DNA from: Ornithodoros turicata
Lineage: Eukaryota > Arthropoda > Arachnida > Ixodida > Argasidae
Assembly: GCF_037126465.1 (NCBI RefSeq)
Contig: NW_026999355.1
Location: forward strand, 992,001-1,056,000
Length of the DNA: 64,000 nt
Reading direction: 5' to 3'
Both the position numbers and the translations under genes were made by a program. Position 1 is the stretch's first letter; every line of letters begins with the position of its first letter. Under the pieces are notes generated by a model. That model was not told the DNA's origin. It saw nothing but the letters and a program-made list of their open reading frames with translations, and ran no database searches. Positions 33,125 to 42,174 of the stretch are shown in pieces.

Positions 33125-33485
33125 TAGTTGGTCGTGGTCGGAACACAGAGCTCTGTAGTTACCAGCGCGCGTGACTCAGTGGTGAGCATGTTTGGCATGT
33201 CACGTCGAGACTGGGAAGTACTCTGGTTCGAATCCCGGTGCCAGCTGTGCTGTCTGGGATTTTTCCTGGGTTTTCATCAGACACTGTCAGACATATGTCG
33301 GCACAGTTCCCTTAGAAGTCGACCTCTGACGCACATTCCCCCAGGGCGTCAATCCCGACGTTGCCCACCTCTGTTGTTGGAAGTCTGTCGGCAGCTGTGG
33401 AGGGGAGATGGAAATCGACCTTTGGCGAGCAAGGTTGCCAGATACATTGCAGATTGCGTAGCTTATGACATCATACCTTTCTAAA
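33125..33485 (+). mobile_element. tRNA-derived SINE (left arm, first)
   Basis: A-box-like gactcagtggtgagc, then the B box ggttcgaatcc (33225-33235), then the body gctgtgctgtctgggatttt. The tail is AT-rich. It resembles the tick SINE type known as Ruka in general plan; the family assignment is not verified. Mirrored at about 60278-60620. Confidence 0.75.
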
Positions 33486-33502
33486 CTATAAATTAATTTA
33501 GC

Positions 33503-33740
33503 CTGCGGCATGGCCGAGCGGGTAAAAGCATGCGCTTGTTGGTGGTAGCAAGGTCGTACTGAAGACCGGGAGCTGGTGCATGGGGTTCGAATCCTATACC
33601 TCCGGCTATGCTGTCTGAGGGTTTCCCTTGGTTTTAGTCCCTCAGAAGTCAGCCCAGGACGCGTACTAGCCCTCCTGTCCCCCACCCATTCCTGTTGTCG
33701 TCCCTTCATCTGCCCACGTCTGTACGCTGCTCACAGCCGC
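33503..33740 (+). mobile_element. SINE with Leu/Ser-type tRNA head (left arm, second)
   Basis: Begins gcggcatggccgagcgggt, a perfect class II tRNA A box. A long variable-arm-like spacer follows, then the B box ggttcgaatcc (33584-33594) and the body ctatgctgtctgagggtttc. The match with the right arm (60055-60262) stops in its tail at about 33709, where the arms diverge. Confidence 0.75.
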
Positions 33741-33878
33741 TGTTGCCTCGCTGCGCTAACATGGAATGAAAAATACGATAAATTGACACATGCGCTTTAT
33801 ACAGGGCATTTTTTTATTCCTTCACATAGTTTTAATAAAAACGCTACGAGAGCAGCTAGATGTCGTTTTTGCGGTTAT

Positions 33879-34863
33879 GTACAGGATGTTTCTTTTTAGC
33901 TGCGACAAATTTTCAGAAAAAAGAGAGCTGCCTTCGGACGCTTTTACTTGAGTCGTTGGAATACTCGACTTGGCTGCTACTAGGAAACCGTATCTTTTCT
34001 CAATTAGGGGACTAATTAACGGAAATATTTTAAACAAATTTTTAATTATTGACTTTAGGGAGTACATTGCAATTGCGATATTAAAGTCTGATCTCCACAT
34101 GATCCTGATCTGTTCGAACCACTGATCAAAACACAAAAGTAATCGCAGCGCACGCTACAGGCCTAATTATTTCAGCTCTGCCGTCTGCTGTAAACCGCAA
34201 GTAATCTGCAAAAGAGCGACAGTGGCGTCGATATCTCCGCAAAAAAACGTCAAAAACGATTCAGACAAGCCCTTATCGAGGTACGTTTCACGATCTTTAT
34301 TTTCTTTTTTTCTTTCTTTTCTTCCTTCATGTGTTCGCAGTGGCTTGGCGCATCACTCATTTCATCCTAGTGGACACGGCAAGGTAAATATACCTTGGAC
34401 ACGGCTCGAAAAGCTCCTTGCAAGAAAAAAAGAAAAAGAAAACGAAGATCGTGAAACATACCGCGATAAGGGCTTGCCTGACTCGAGTATGACGTCTTCT
34501 GTGAGCGAGGACGGAGATATCGACGTCACTGTCGCACTTTCGCCGATCACTTACAGTTTGCAGCAAACGGCAGAGCTGACGTAGTTATGTCTGCTGCGCG
34601 CGCTGCGATTACTTGGTTCTTTATAAGTGTCTCGAGCGTATCATGTGGAGATCAGGCTTGAAATATCACCATTACAATGTGCTCCCTAAAATCGATAACG
34701 AAAAGGTTGATTAAAATATCTCTGCTAATTAATCCCCTAATTGAGATAAAATGCGGTTTCCTTGCAGCAGCCCGTCGAGTAATCCAATGACAAAAGTAAG
34801 CGCGTCCTAAGGCAACTCCCATTTTATGAGAATTTGTTGCAGCTAAAAGGAAACACTTGGTAT
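33879..34863. mobile_element. Foldback element of about 1 kb
   Basis: Nearly the whole stretch is a palindrome. The left arm, starting tacaggatgtttctttttag, pairs with the right arm ending in gcagctaaaaggaaacactt. Inner parts also pair, for example gatatctccgc with gcgaggacggagatatc, and cccttatcg with cgataaggg. The 120-codon frame in the middle (34222-34584) lies within the palindrome and has no domain. The right arm of the large duplication lacks the element. Confidence 0.75.
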
Positions 34864-34984
34864 ACCGGGTGTTTCAGTTAAATCCCCGGGCTAAATAATT
34901 AGCGAACGGGTGCACCAGTCGACGAACTTTCTTTTCACAAGTATCTGTCCGATACCACCTACAAGCTGAGCACCGTGTGAATGA
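34861..34984 (+). repeat. Dispersed repeat with terminus tataccgggtgtttcagtta
   Basis: Same sequence and orientation at 59527-59660, although the surrounding arms are inverted relative to one another. It is therefore a separately inserted element and not part of the arm homology. It continues ccccgggctaaataattagc and gataccacctacaag. Confidence 0.7.
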
Positions 34985-35251
34985 GTGGTGAGTATTGCCA
35001 ACTTTCCCGGACTATTGCGCCAACGGCACATTCTGGGGTTTGGCAAAACGTTGCATTCCTTTGGGTTTGCGCACGGCTCACAGAAAGGAACGTTGATCAC
35101 ATGGGCGTATCATGCGGTGACACAACCGGGCGCAACGGCGAAGGATCGTCTGCTCTCAGGATACTTACGTTGTTGCTAGAGCAATTAGACAACTGAAGAC
35201 CTTCCAGCCCCATGCAAGTAATCCATATTCTGCTTTTTAGGTTCGACAGAA

Positions 35252-35416
35252 ACGGGGGCGAGCGCGTACGCAAGCCCCCACTACCAAAAATTGCATGTCC
35301 CAGCTACCCCGATTTGGGGAAGTGGCGGGTTTCAACCAAAACGCAGTGCAATGTCTTGGCCTCCACCCGGGGAGCCTGCCGCATTGATCACAGGCTTCCC
35401 GACACCAGGTAAGTAT
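35252..35416 (-). ncRNA. U1 snRNA gene, copy B
   Basis: Reverse-strand copy of 12008-12172 that appears identical through the RNA: 5' end atacttacctgg at 35416, U1A loop cattgcac, Sm site aatttttgg and terminal stem. Only a few bases differ in the immediate 5' flank (gatgtaagcatcgg instead of gatgcaagcaccgg). Upstream PSE-like and downstream 3' box-like sequences are also kept, so both could be transcribed. It sits in the segment unique to the left arm and abuts transposon copy 2. Confidence 0.92.
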
Positions 35417-35675
35417 GCCGATGCTTACATCGCGAGCTGCCCCCAAGGGATCACAGTATGCAAAGTGAAAGGTGTTTGGTGTAGCAACGGGGAGAAATCC
35501 ACGTAGTTTCACAGCCGTTCATTTGATAATTGCTACGAGCCAGGATGACACTTGTTGTAGTTAATCTGTTTCTTATTTAAATTTGCGAGTTTTCAGTAGC
35601 GTAACGCTCTAACGGTCTTTATAACAGCCTCGATGCTAGACGTCAGCGCATCAAGAAATATTAGAGCTGTCTCGA

Positions 35676-38671
35676 GGCTAATTCCAGCGAATTTCGACCA
35701 AGCAAGGAACCTGACCATCTCAAATTTAAAAATATAAATATATATTCCTCAGGGGACGGGAAATGATGAAAAATGCGCCTATATTTAAGATCCAACCTTC
35801 AACCATTTTCGAGGGAGAGGGGGAGAAAGACACTGGTCGAAATGTGACCCAGTCATTTCGAGCTACTTTGCGGGCTTCTCAATTGAGAAGTATGCGGTTC
35901 TAAGAGCCACAATATTTTTCACCTGCTCACTGATATACGGACAACACGCTGTCGTCTTCCTAGCCATTTGTAACGGAAACTGTTTTCGTAAAAAAAATGG
36001 CAAAGTCGCAAGAAAACGCGGAAACCCGCATTATTTGGAGCCTTTTTGTACTGACGCCGTTTATTGGAGAATAATGAAACCTACACCATTCTTTTCGTCA
36101 TTGCATGCCCTATCTGTTAATACCATTTTCATTGTTCTAGAGTTAATCTGCTAGAAGCAGATTGTAACAATCCCACAGGCGGCATCGCGATTTAGCTGTA
36201 TTTCGGCCGGCGCTAGCAAAAAATGGGCATCAAAAAGTTGCCGCGATTTTTTTATGTGTGGCGCAGAAACCCTTTCCTAACACACAGAAAAGAATTGAGA
36301 TTCGTATTTGATTTTCGATGACGCTACGATTTCTGAAAGTGACAGTGTGCACGCGCGCTGCGCACTGCTCCTGGGCGGTACTCTCCCGCAGCTGGTCGGC
36401 GTTACGGTCGCCAAGGGCGGACGCGACTCAGAGAAATCACGATGGCTCATATCCGAGTCGCTGACACCATCGATACACCGTCGATACAACTCGGTACATG
36501 ATTAAGAAGTCACAGAAGTTGGTCGCGGAAAAAGACGTGTGGGCATTGCCTGATCCGTACCAGCGCAGTGCTCTGAAGGAAGAGGATTTGGTGGCAGCAA
36601 CAAGGCTTTTATACGGTGGATGAGCTGGACTGCACGTTCAGAACCCAGGATCAAGAGACGTCGTGCACGTTAAAGAAGGAGGCCAGAAACTCACAAAAGC
36701 AAAGAGGTACATGACTTGTTCAATCCGCGAAGCCTACAGAAAATTTAGGACCAAGTATCCAGACATAACGCTTAGCTTGAGCAAATTTTACTCCATCCGC
36801 CCCAAGTGGGTTAGTAGTAACCCATGTGGAGAGAAATGCATATCCACGTACTGTGCAAGCTTCGAGCTCAACGCAAAGGATCATGAGCATGTGCATCTGT
36901 GATGGAAACTGCGAAGAATGTCTTTCTGTGGATTGCGAGCAGTGTCCAGGTACAGAAGCACTTACTGAAGAAAGTCTGGGCATCCAAGATGACCAAGAAA
37001 TTGATTTCACAATATGGGAGGAAAGAGGCCTGCTGAGGAGGACATTACCTGCGCGCAACTTCATTAAACTAATTAGAAAGTGGGTGCTCCTATATCAGCC
37101 ATGACCACAAGGTCAAGAAGCGGTTCGAAAGGAGAAGTGTTCTGTAAAGCCAGGACACGTTGTATTTCATTTCGGCTTTTCAGAGAATTGGACAGTTATC
37201 CTGCCCAAGGAAGTTCAGAGCTACCACTGGCACAAAACTCGATAAACTCGATCAAGTTTCGATATTCACATGAGTGGCTACTACGTCAACTTCAACTCGT
37301 TGTTATGCTGTTGTGTCCATAATGACACCCGGCACGACAGCGCAGCAGCATTGCTTTCTCTTCGAACATATGGAGGACCACGAACCCCTTCGTGCAAGCG
37401 CTGTATACATCTCTGATGGGGCCAGTGCGCATTTCAAAAACAGATTTCAGCACTATGAGCTCGGACGCAACACAACTGTAAAGAGGTGGCTTTTCTCAGC
37501 TACAGGTCATGGAAAGAACGCCTGTGACGGAGTCGGAGGTGTTGTCAAACATGCTGCAACAATTTTCAACTTGCGCTCTCCAGCAACGGAAGCAATACGA
37601 AACGCGTGTAAGTTCACTACCGCCGTGTCAAGACTCAAGACATGTCAAAAATGTGACTTTATTGCAACTTCCTTCGGAAGATGTGAAAACCTTCAGGCAA
37701 CAAAAAGAAGATGAGTGGAAGAATGTACGTCCAGTGCCCGGCCTTCGTTCTCATTACGTGTGAGAAAAGGTAAGTGACGCTCCCAACAGTGCAAAGTTGA
37801 AGAAGGCTCAAGCAGATATCCCATCTTTGTTCTCATCCTGTGTTTTCCAGAGTTATACAAATTAAAAGTGCGTTGCTGTGAGCCATAACCATGTTTTTAT
37901 CTTGATCTCTCTGAATCGCGTCCCCCCTTGGCGACCGTATAACGCTGACCAGCTGCGGGAGAGCACCGCCTAGGGGCAGCGTGCGTGCACACTGTCACTT
38001 TAAAAAACTTTAAAAAATCGTAGCGTCACCGAAAATCAAACACGAATCTCAATTTTTTTTCTGTGTGTTAGAAAAGGTTTTCTGCGCAACGTATAAAAAA
38101 ATCGCGGCAACTTTTTGGTCGCCATTTTTTGCGAGCGCCGGGCGAAATACAGCTAGATCGCTATACCGCCTGTGGGATTGTTACAATCTGCTTCTAGCAG
38201 ATTAACTCTAGAAAAATGAAAATGGTATCAACACATAGGGCATGCACTTACGAAATGAATGGTATAGGTTTCATTATTCTCCGATAAACGGCGTCCAGTA
38301 GAAAAAGGCTCCGAAAAACACCGTTTTTCGCGTTTTCTTGCGACTTTGCCATTTTTTTACGAAAAAAGTTTCAGTTACAAATGGGTAGGAAGAAAACAGC
38401 GTATTGTCCATGTAGCAGTGAGCGGGTGAAAACTATTGTGGCTCTCAGAACCGTATACTTCTCAATTGAGAAGCCCCCAAAGTAGCTCGAAATGACTGGG
38501 TCACATTTCGACCAGTTTCTTTCTCCCCCCTTCCCTCGAAAATGGCTGAAGGTTGGCGCTTAAATATAGGCGCATTTTTCATCATTTCTCGTCCCCTGAA
38601 GAATATACTTTTTCAAAAGAAATTGGAGATGGTCAGGTTCCTCGCTTGTTCGAAATTCGCTGGAATTAGCC
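35676..38671 (+). mobile_element. Long-TIR DNA transposon, copy 2 (left arm, recombinant)
   Basis: Ends GGCTAATTCC and GGAATTAGCC, with terminal inverted repeats of roughly 780 bp each (35676-36450 and 37905-38671). The flanks do not match: TCGA on the left (35672-35675) and AACA on the right. The left flank with U1 is that of copy 1; the right flank is that of copy 3. Copy 2 is therefore a chimera made by recombination between the two. Confidence 0.85.
36490..37763 (+). pseudogene. DDE-type transposase remnant, copy 2
   Basis: In several frames: LTKAKRYMTCSIREAYRKF, LSLSKFYSIRPKWV, then a cysteine-rich block (CICDGNCEECLSVDCEQCPG). The catalytic region follows, with ISDGASAHFKNRFQHYELG and then SATGHGKNACDGVGGVVKH. 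The SDGA...KNR and HGK.ACDG.GG motifs mark a transposase family widespread in arthropods and cnidarians whose superfamily I cannot name with certainty. At least three frameshifts or stops separate the pieces, so it is inactive. A further frame at 37509-37763 ends SFGR/RPVPGLRSHYV. Confidence 0.65.
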
Positions 38672-39195
38672 AACAAATAAAATATTCGGTGGTACGAGTG
38701 AAATGGAAAGAACGGTGTCCAATCGTTTTTTTTTTTTTCAAGCGTTCCTTCCCCGAAAAACATCATTTGCAATCCGAAACCGAACCAACCTTGACGACGT
38801 TAGCTGCTGACTCATGTGAACGACCCAAGCCATAGCAGAGAACTAGAGTCACTAAATAAGCTTAGTTAGTGACTCTACGGAGAACAGCCCTCAAGTAGGA
38901 TAAAATTCCCATGAAATCAGAAGGAGTCTTCCAATCCCATACAACAAGAAATATTGCAGAATCTCTCTCTCTCTCTCTCTGCAGAATCTTTCTTTTTGTT
39001 CTTTTGATCCTCACGAATACACATAATTTGAAACGTCAATATATATAAACGTCAAAGAGCTCCGGCTATTTTTTTCATTTTATACTTCACTGGCTTTGCA
39101 CTGGGCTTTCAGTGAGTGAGTTATCTCACCCTGACGGGAGGAATCACGTGTTACGTGACCTTCTGACGCCATCCACTCAAACGTCGCCTGCCTGC

Positions 39196-39240
39196 GTACT
39201 GCTGATGAGGTCCAAGAAGGCCGAAACAGCTGTCCAGTAC
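39196..39240 (+). ncRNA. Type I hammerhead ribozyme, array unit 1 (canonical core)
   Basis: Stem I is GTACTG with CAGTAC (39196-39201, 39235-39240). The core CTGATGA is at 39202-39208. Stem II is GGTC with GGCC (39209-39212, 39219-39222) around CAAGAA. GAAA is at 39223-39226, the short self-complementary stem III is CAGCTG (39227-39232), and cleavage is predicted after GTC at 39234. All invariant bases are present. A palindromic stem III suggests action as a dimer, as in PLE and retrozyme hammerheads. Confidence 0.88.
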
Positions 39241-39428
39241 TGGCATGGCGATGTTTGAGTTACAAACATATGCTATACGTGCAGCCAAAGAGCTCCGGCT
39301 ATTTTTTTCATTTTATACCTCACTGGCTTTGCACTGGGCTTTCAGTGAGTGAGTTATCTCACCCTGACGGGAGGAATCACGTGTTACGTGACCTTCTGAC
39401 GCCATCCACTCAAACGTTGCCTGCCTGC

Positions 39429-39473
39429 GTCCTGTTGATGAGGCCCAACAAGGCCGAAACAGCTGTCCAGGAC
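39429..39473 (+). ncRNA. Hammerhead motif, array units 2-10 (core C replaced by U)
   Basis: Representative of nine copies. Stem I is GTCCTG with CAGGAC, a compensated change from unit 1. Stem II is GGCC with GGCC, GAAA and CAGCTG are kept, and cleavage is predicted after GTC. The core reads TTGATGA: the invariant C3, which pairs with G8 in the active fold, is U. Activity is probably much reduced. Further copies start at 39662 and every 233 bases up to 41293. Confidence 0.85.
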
Positions 39474-41361
39474 TGGCATGGCGACGTTTGAGTTACAAAC
39501 ATATGCTATACGTGCAGCCAAAGAGCTCCGGCTATTTTTTTCATTTTATACCTCACTGGCTTTGCACTGGGCTTTCAGTGAGTGAGTTATCTCACCCTGA
39601 CGGGAGGAATCACGTGTTACGTGACCTTCTGACGCCATCCACTCAAACGTTGCCTGCCTGCGTCCTGTTGATGAGGCCCAACAAGGCCGAAACAGCTGTC
39701 CAGGACTGGCATGGCGACGTTTGAGTTACAAACATATGCTATACGTGCAGCCAAAGAGCTCCGGCTATTTTTTTCATTTTATACCTCACTGGCTTTGCAC
39801 TGGGCTTTCAGTGAGTGAGTTATCTCACCCTGACGGGAGGAATCACGTGTTACGTGACCTTCTGACGCCATCCACTCAAACGTTGCCTGCCTGCGTCCTG
39901 TTGATGAGGCCCAACAAGGCCGAAACAGCTGTCCAGGACTGGCATGGCGACGTTTGAGTTACAAACATATGCTATACGTGCAGCCAAAGAGCTCCGGCTA
40001 TTTTTTTCATTTTATACCTCACTGGCTTTGCACTGGGCTTTCAGTGAGTGAGTTATCTCACCCTGACGGGAGGAATCACGTGTTACGTGACCTTCTGACG
40101 CCATCCACTCAAACGTTGCCTGCCTGCGTCCTGTTGATGAGGCCCAACAAGGCCGAAACAGCTGTCCAGGACTGGCATGGCGACGTTTGAGTTACAAACA
40201 TATGCTATACGTGCAGCCAAAGAGCTCCGGCTATTTTTTTCATTTTATACCTCACTGGCTTTGCACTGGGCTTTCAGTGAGTGAGTTATCTCACCCTGAC
40301 GGGAGGAATCACGTGTTACGTGACCTTCTGACGCCATCCACTCAAACGTTGCCTGCCTGCGTCCTGTTGATGAGGCCCAACAAGGCCGAAACAGCTGTCC
40401 AGGACTGGCATGGCGACGTTTGAGTTACAAACATATGCTATACGTGCAGCCAAAGAGCTCCGGCTATTTTTTTCATTTTATACCTCACTGGCTTTGCACT
40501 GGGCTTTCAGTGAGTGAGTTATCTCACCCTGACGGGAGGAATCACGTGTTACGTGACCTTCTGACGCCATCCACTCAAACGTTGCCTGCCTGCGTCCTGT
40601 TGATGAGGCCCAACAAGGCCGAAACAGCTGTCCAGGACTAGCATGGCGACGTTTGAGTTACAAACATATGCTATACGTGCAGCCAAAGAGCTCCGGCTAT
40701 TTTTTTCATTTTATACCTCACTGGCTTTGCACTGGGCTTTCAGTGAGTGAGTTATCTCACCCTGACGGGAGGAATCACGTGTTACGTGACCTTCTGACGC
40801 CATCCACTCAAACGTTGCCTGCCTGCGTCCTGTTGATGAGGCCCAACAAGGCCGAAACAGCTGTCCAGGACTGGCATGGCGACGTTTGAGTTACAAACAT
40901 ATGCTATACGTGCAGCCAAAGAGCTCCGGCTATTTTTTTCATTTTATACCTCACTGGCTTTGCACTGGGCTTTCAGTGAGTGAGTTATCTCACCCTGACG
41001 GGAGGAATCACGTGTTACGTGACCTTCTGACGCCATCCACTCAAACGTTGCTTGCCTGCGTCCTGTTGATGAGGCCCAACAAGGCCGAAACAGCTGTCCA
41101 GGACTAGCATGGCGACGTTTGAGTTACAAACATATGCTATACGTGCAGCCAAAGAGCTCCGGCTATTTTTTTCATTTTATACCTCACTGGCTTTGCACTG
41201 GGCTTTCAGTGAGTGAGTTATCTCACCCTGACGGGAGGAATCACGTGTTACGTGACCTTCTGACGCCATCCACTCAAACGTTGCCTGCCTGCGTCCTGTT
41301 GATGAGGCCCAACAAGGCCGAAACAGCTGTCCAGGACTGGCATGGCGACGTTTGAGTTACA

Positions 41362-41398
<37 letters not shown>

Positions 41399-41531
41399 TA
41401 CAAAATTTAGGTTCGAACGACCAGGATGTTGAATATAGATAGGGGAGAAAAGACACCAGAGACTGAAGTAGGGAGTAGGGGAAGTTATTTATTAAGCTGG
41501 CATTTAAACTAAGGGTCTGGGGAAGTCTACG

Positions 41532-41557
41532 TTTCGGCGGAAGCTCCGCCTTCTTTG
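41532..41557 (-). ncRNA. Hammerhead remnant in the PLE tail, minus copy
   Basis: Minus strand: stem II GGCGG (41546-41550) pairs with CCGCC (41536-41540) around agctt, followed by GAAA (41532-41535). The preceding box reads CAAAGAA where a CTGANGA core is expected, so it is not active as it stands. The matching tail at 51830 has lost this segment altogether by deletion. Confidence 0.5.
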
Positions 41558-41884
41558 GGACTGAGACGAAAATCTATGTACAAGGTCTTTTAAAAGGTTA
41601 CAAAAGTGTCGTCACAGTTGGTACAATTCCACTGCGAGGCAGTCGTCAGTGAGTCATGTTCTGGAAGATTCCGGAAGGTTCCTGGGTTATCGGCCGGGGA
41701 GATTACGTGTCAGAGCCTTGGGTCGCGCTCGTTGAAAACCTGTTGTCCGGGGTGTTCTTAGAGTCATTGTGTCCAGCTGTAAAGAAAAGAAGAAAAGAGG
41801 CAGCGGGCACTCCGAGGACATACAGAAAAAAAGTTATCCGGATATGCTTCTTACAGTTGATAGCACTCCTTTATCCTCATTTAT

Positions 41885-42174
41885 TAGAGATTGGAATTTG
41901 TAGATCAAGTACGATTCGCGTTGCTCTCTGCAGCGATCGGATGTGAAATTTGACTCTACAATAAAAAGTGCGACGTTATTAATGGAATGACCGGGTCGAC
42001 TAAAATGGCGAGAAACCGGGAGGCTACCTTTTTTCGAAACATCTGATCGGTGGTTATTGAATCGAATCCTAAATGAATTTTTACTTTGACCTACATATTG
42101 CGCGGAGCATGTTGTACATTGAATGATATAAATAATGTTACTGGAGTTACAGTCAAAGTCGCCATTGATTTTAA
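41885..42174 (-). pseudogene. PLE GIY-YIG domain, minus copy of pair 2
   Basis: Reverse complement of 49497-49780 in the plus copy. It encodes the same Cys-rich start and GIY-YIG strands on the minus strand, and continues to a complete C-terminus (YKFQSLINEDKGVLSTV) that the plus copy lacks. Interrupted upstream at 42174 by the inserted segment, so it is not expressible as one protein. Confidence 0.7.

Larger units (their letters stand above)
29766..39045. repeat. Left arm of the large inverted duplication
   Basis: Reads as the reverse complement of 55944-64000, with small differences throughout. Corresponding points: 29766 with 64000, 32775 with about 60985, 33480 with 60280, 35676 with 59300, 38671 with 56334, and 39040 with 55950. 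A segment of about 2 kb (33710-35675) has no counterpart; the right arm has 59301-60054 in its place. The arm ends in a TA tract immediately before the hammerhead array. Confidence 0.92.
39053..41401 (+). repeat. Tandem array of ten 233-bp hammerhead-ribozyme units (retrozyme-like)
   Basis: Ten head-to-tail units of exactly 233 bp, nearly identical from unit 2 on; unit 1 is more diverged. Each contains a hammerhead motif, starting at 39196 and then every 233 bases (39429, 39662, 39895, 40128, 40361, 40594, 40827, 41060, 41293). The last unit runs into a TA tract (about 41366-41396). Each unit also holds a 73-78-codon frame starting at TTG, which is an accident of repetition: 233 is not a multiple of three and changes are not synonymous. 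Tandem hammerhead units of this size are the hallmark of animal retrozymes and hammerhead satellites, which yield small circular RNAs. Confidence 0.92.

Noticed and set aside
33503..33600. Functional tRNA-Leu or tRNA-Ser gene
   Set aside because: The A and B boxes are good, but acceptor stems do not pair and a SINE body follows.
34222..34584. 120-codon frame as a gene
   Set aside because: Lies in a palindrome; composition is explained by the foldback arms.
39255..41355. Series of nearly identical 73-78-codon frames repeated every 233 bases, as a tandem protein-gene family
   Set aside because: They start at TTG, are separated by a stop in each unit, contain no domain, and the 233-bp period shifts frame each time. 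The unit is explained by the hammerhead repeat.
39053..41401. CRISPR-like array
   Set aside because: Whole units are repeated without unique spacers, the period is 233 bp, and the genome is eukaryotic.
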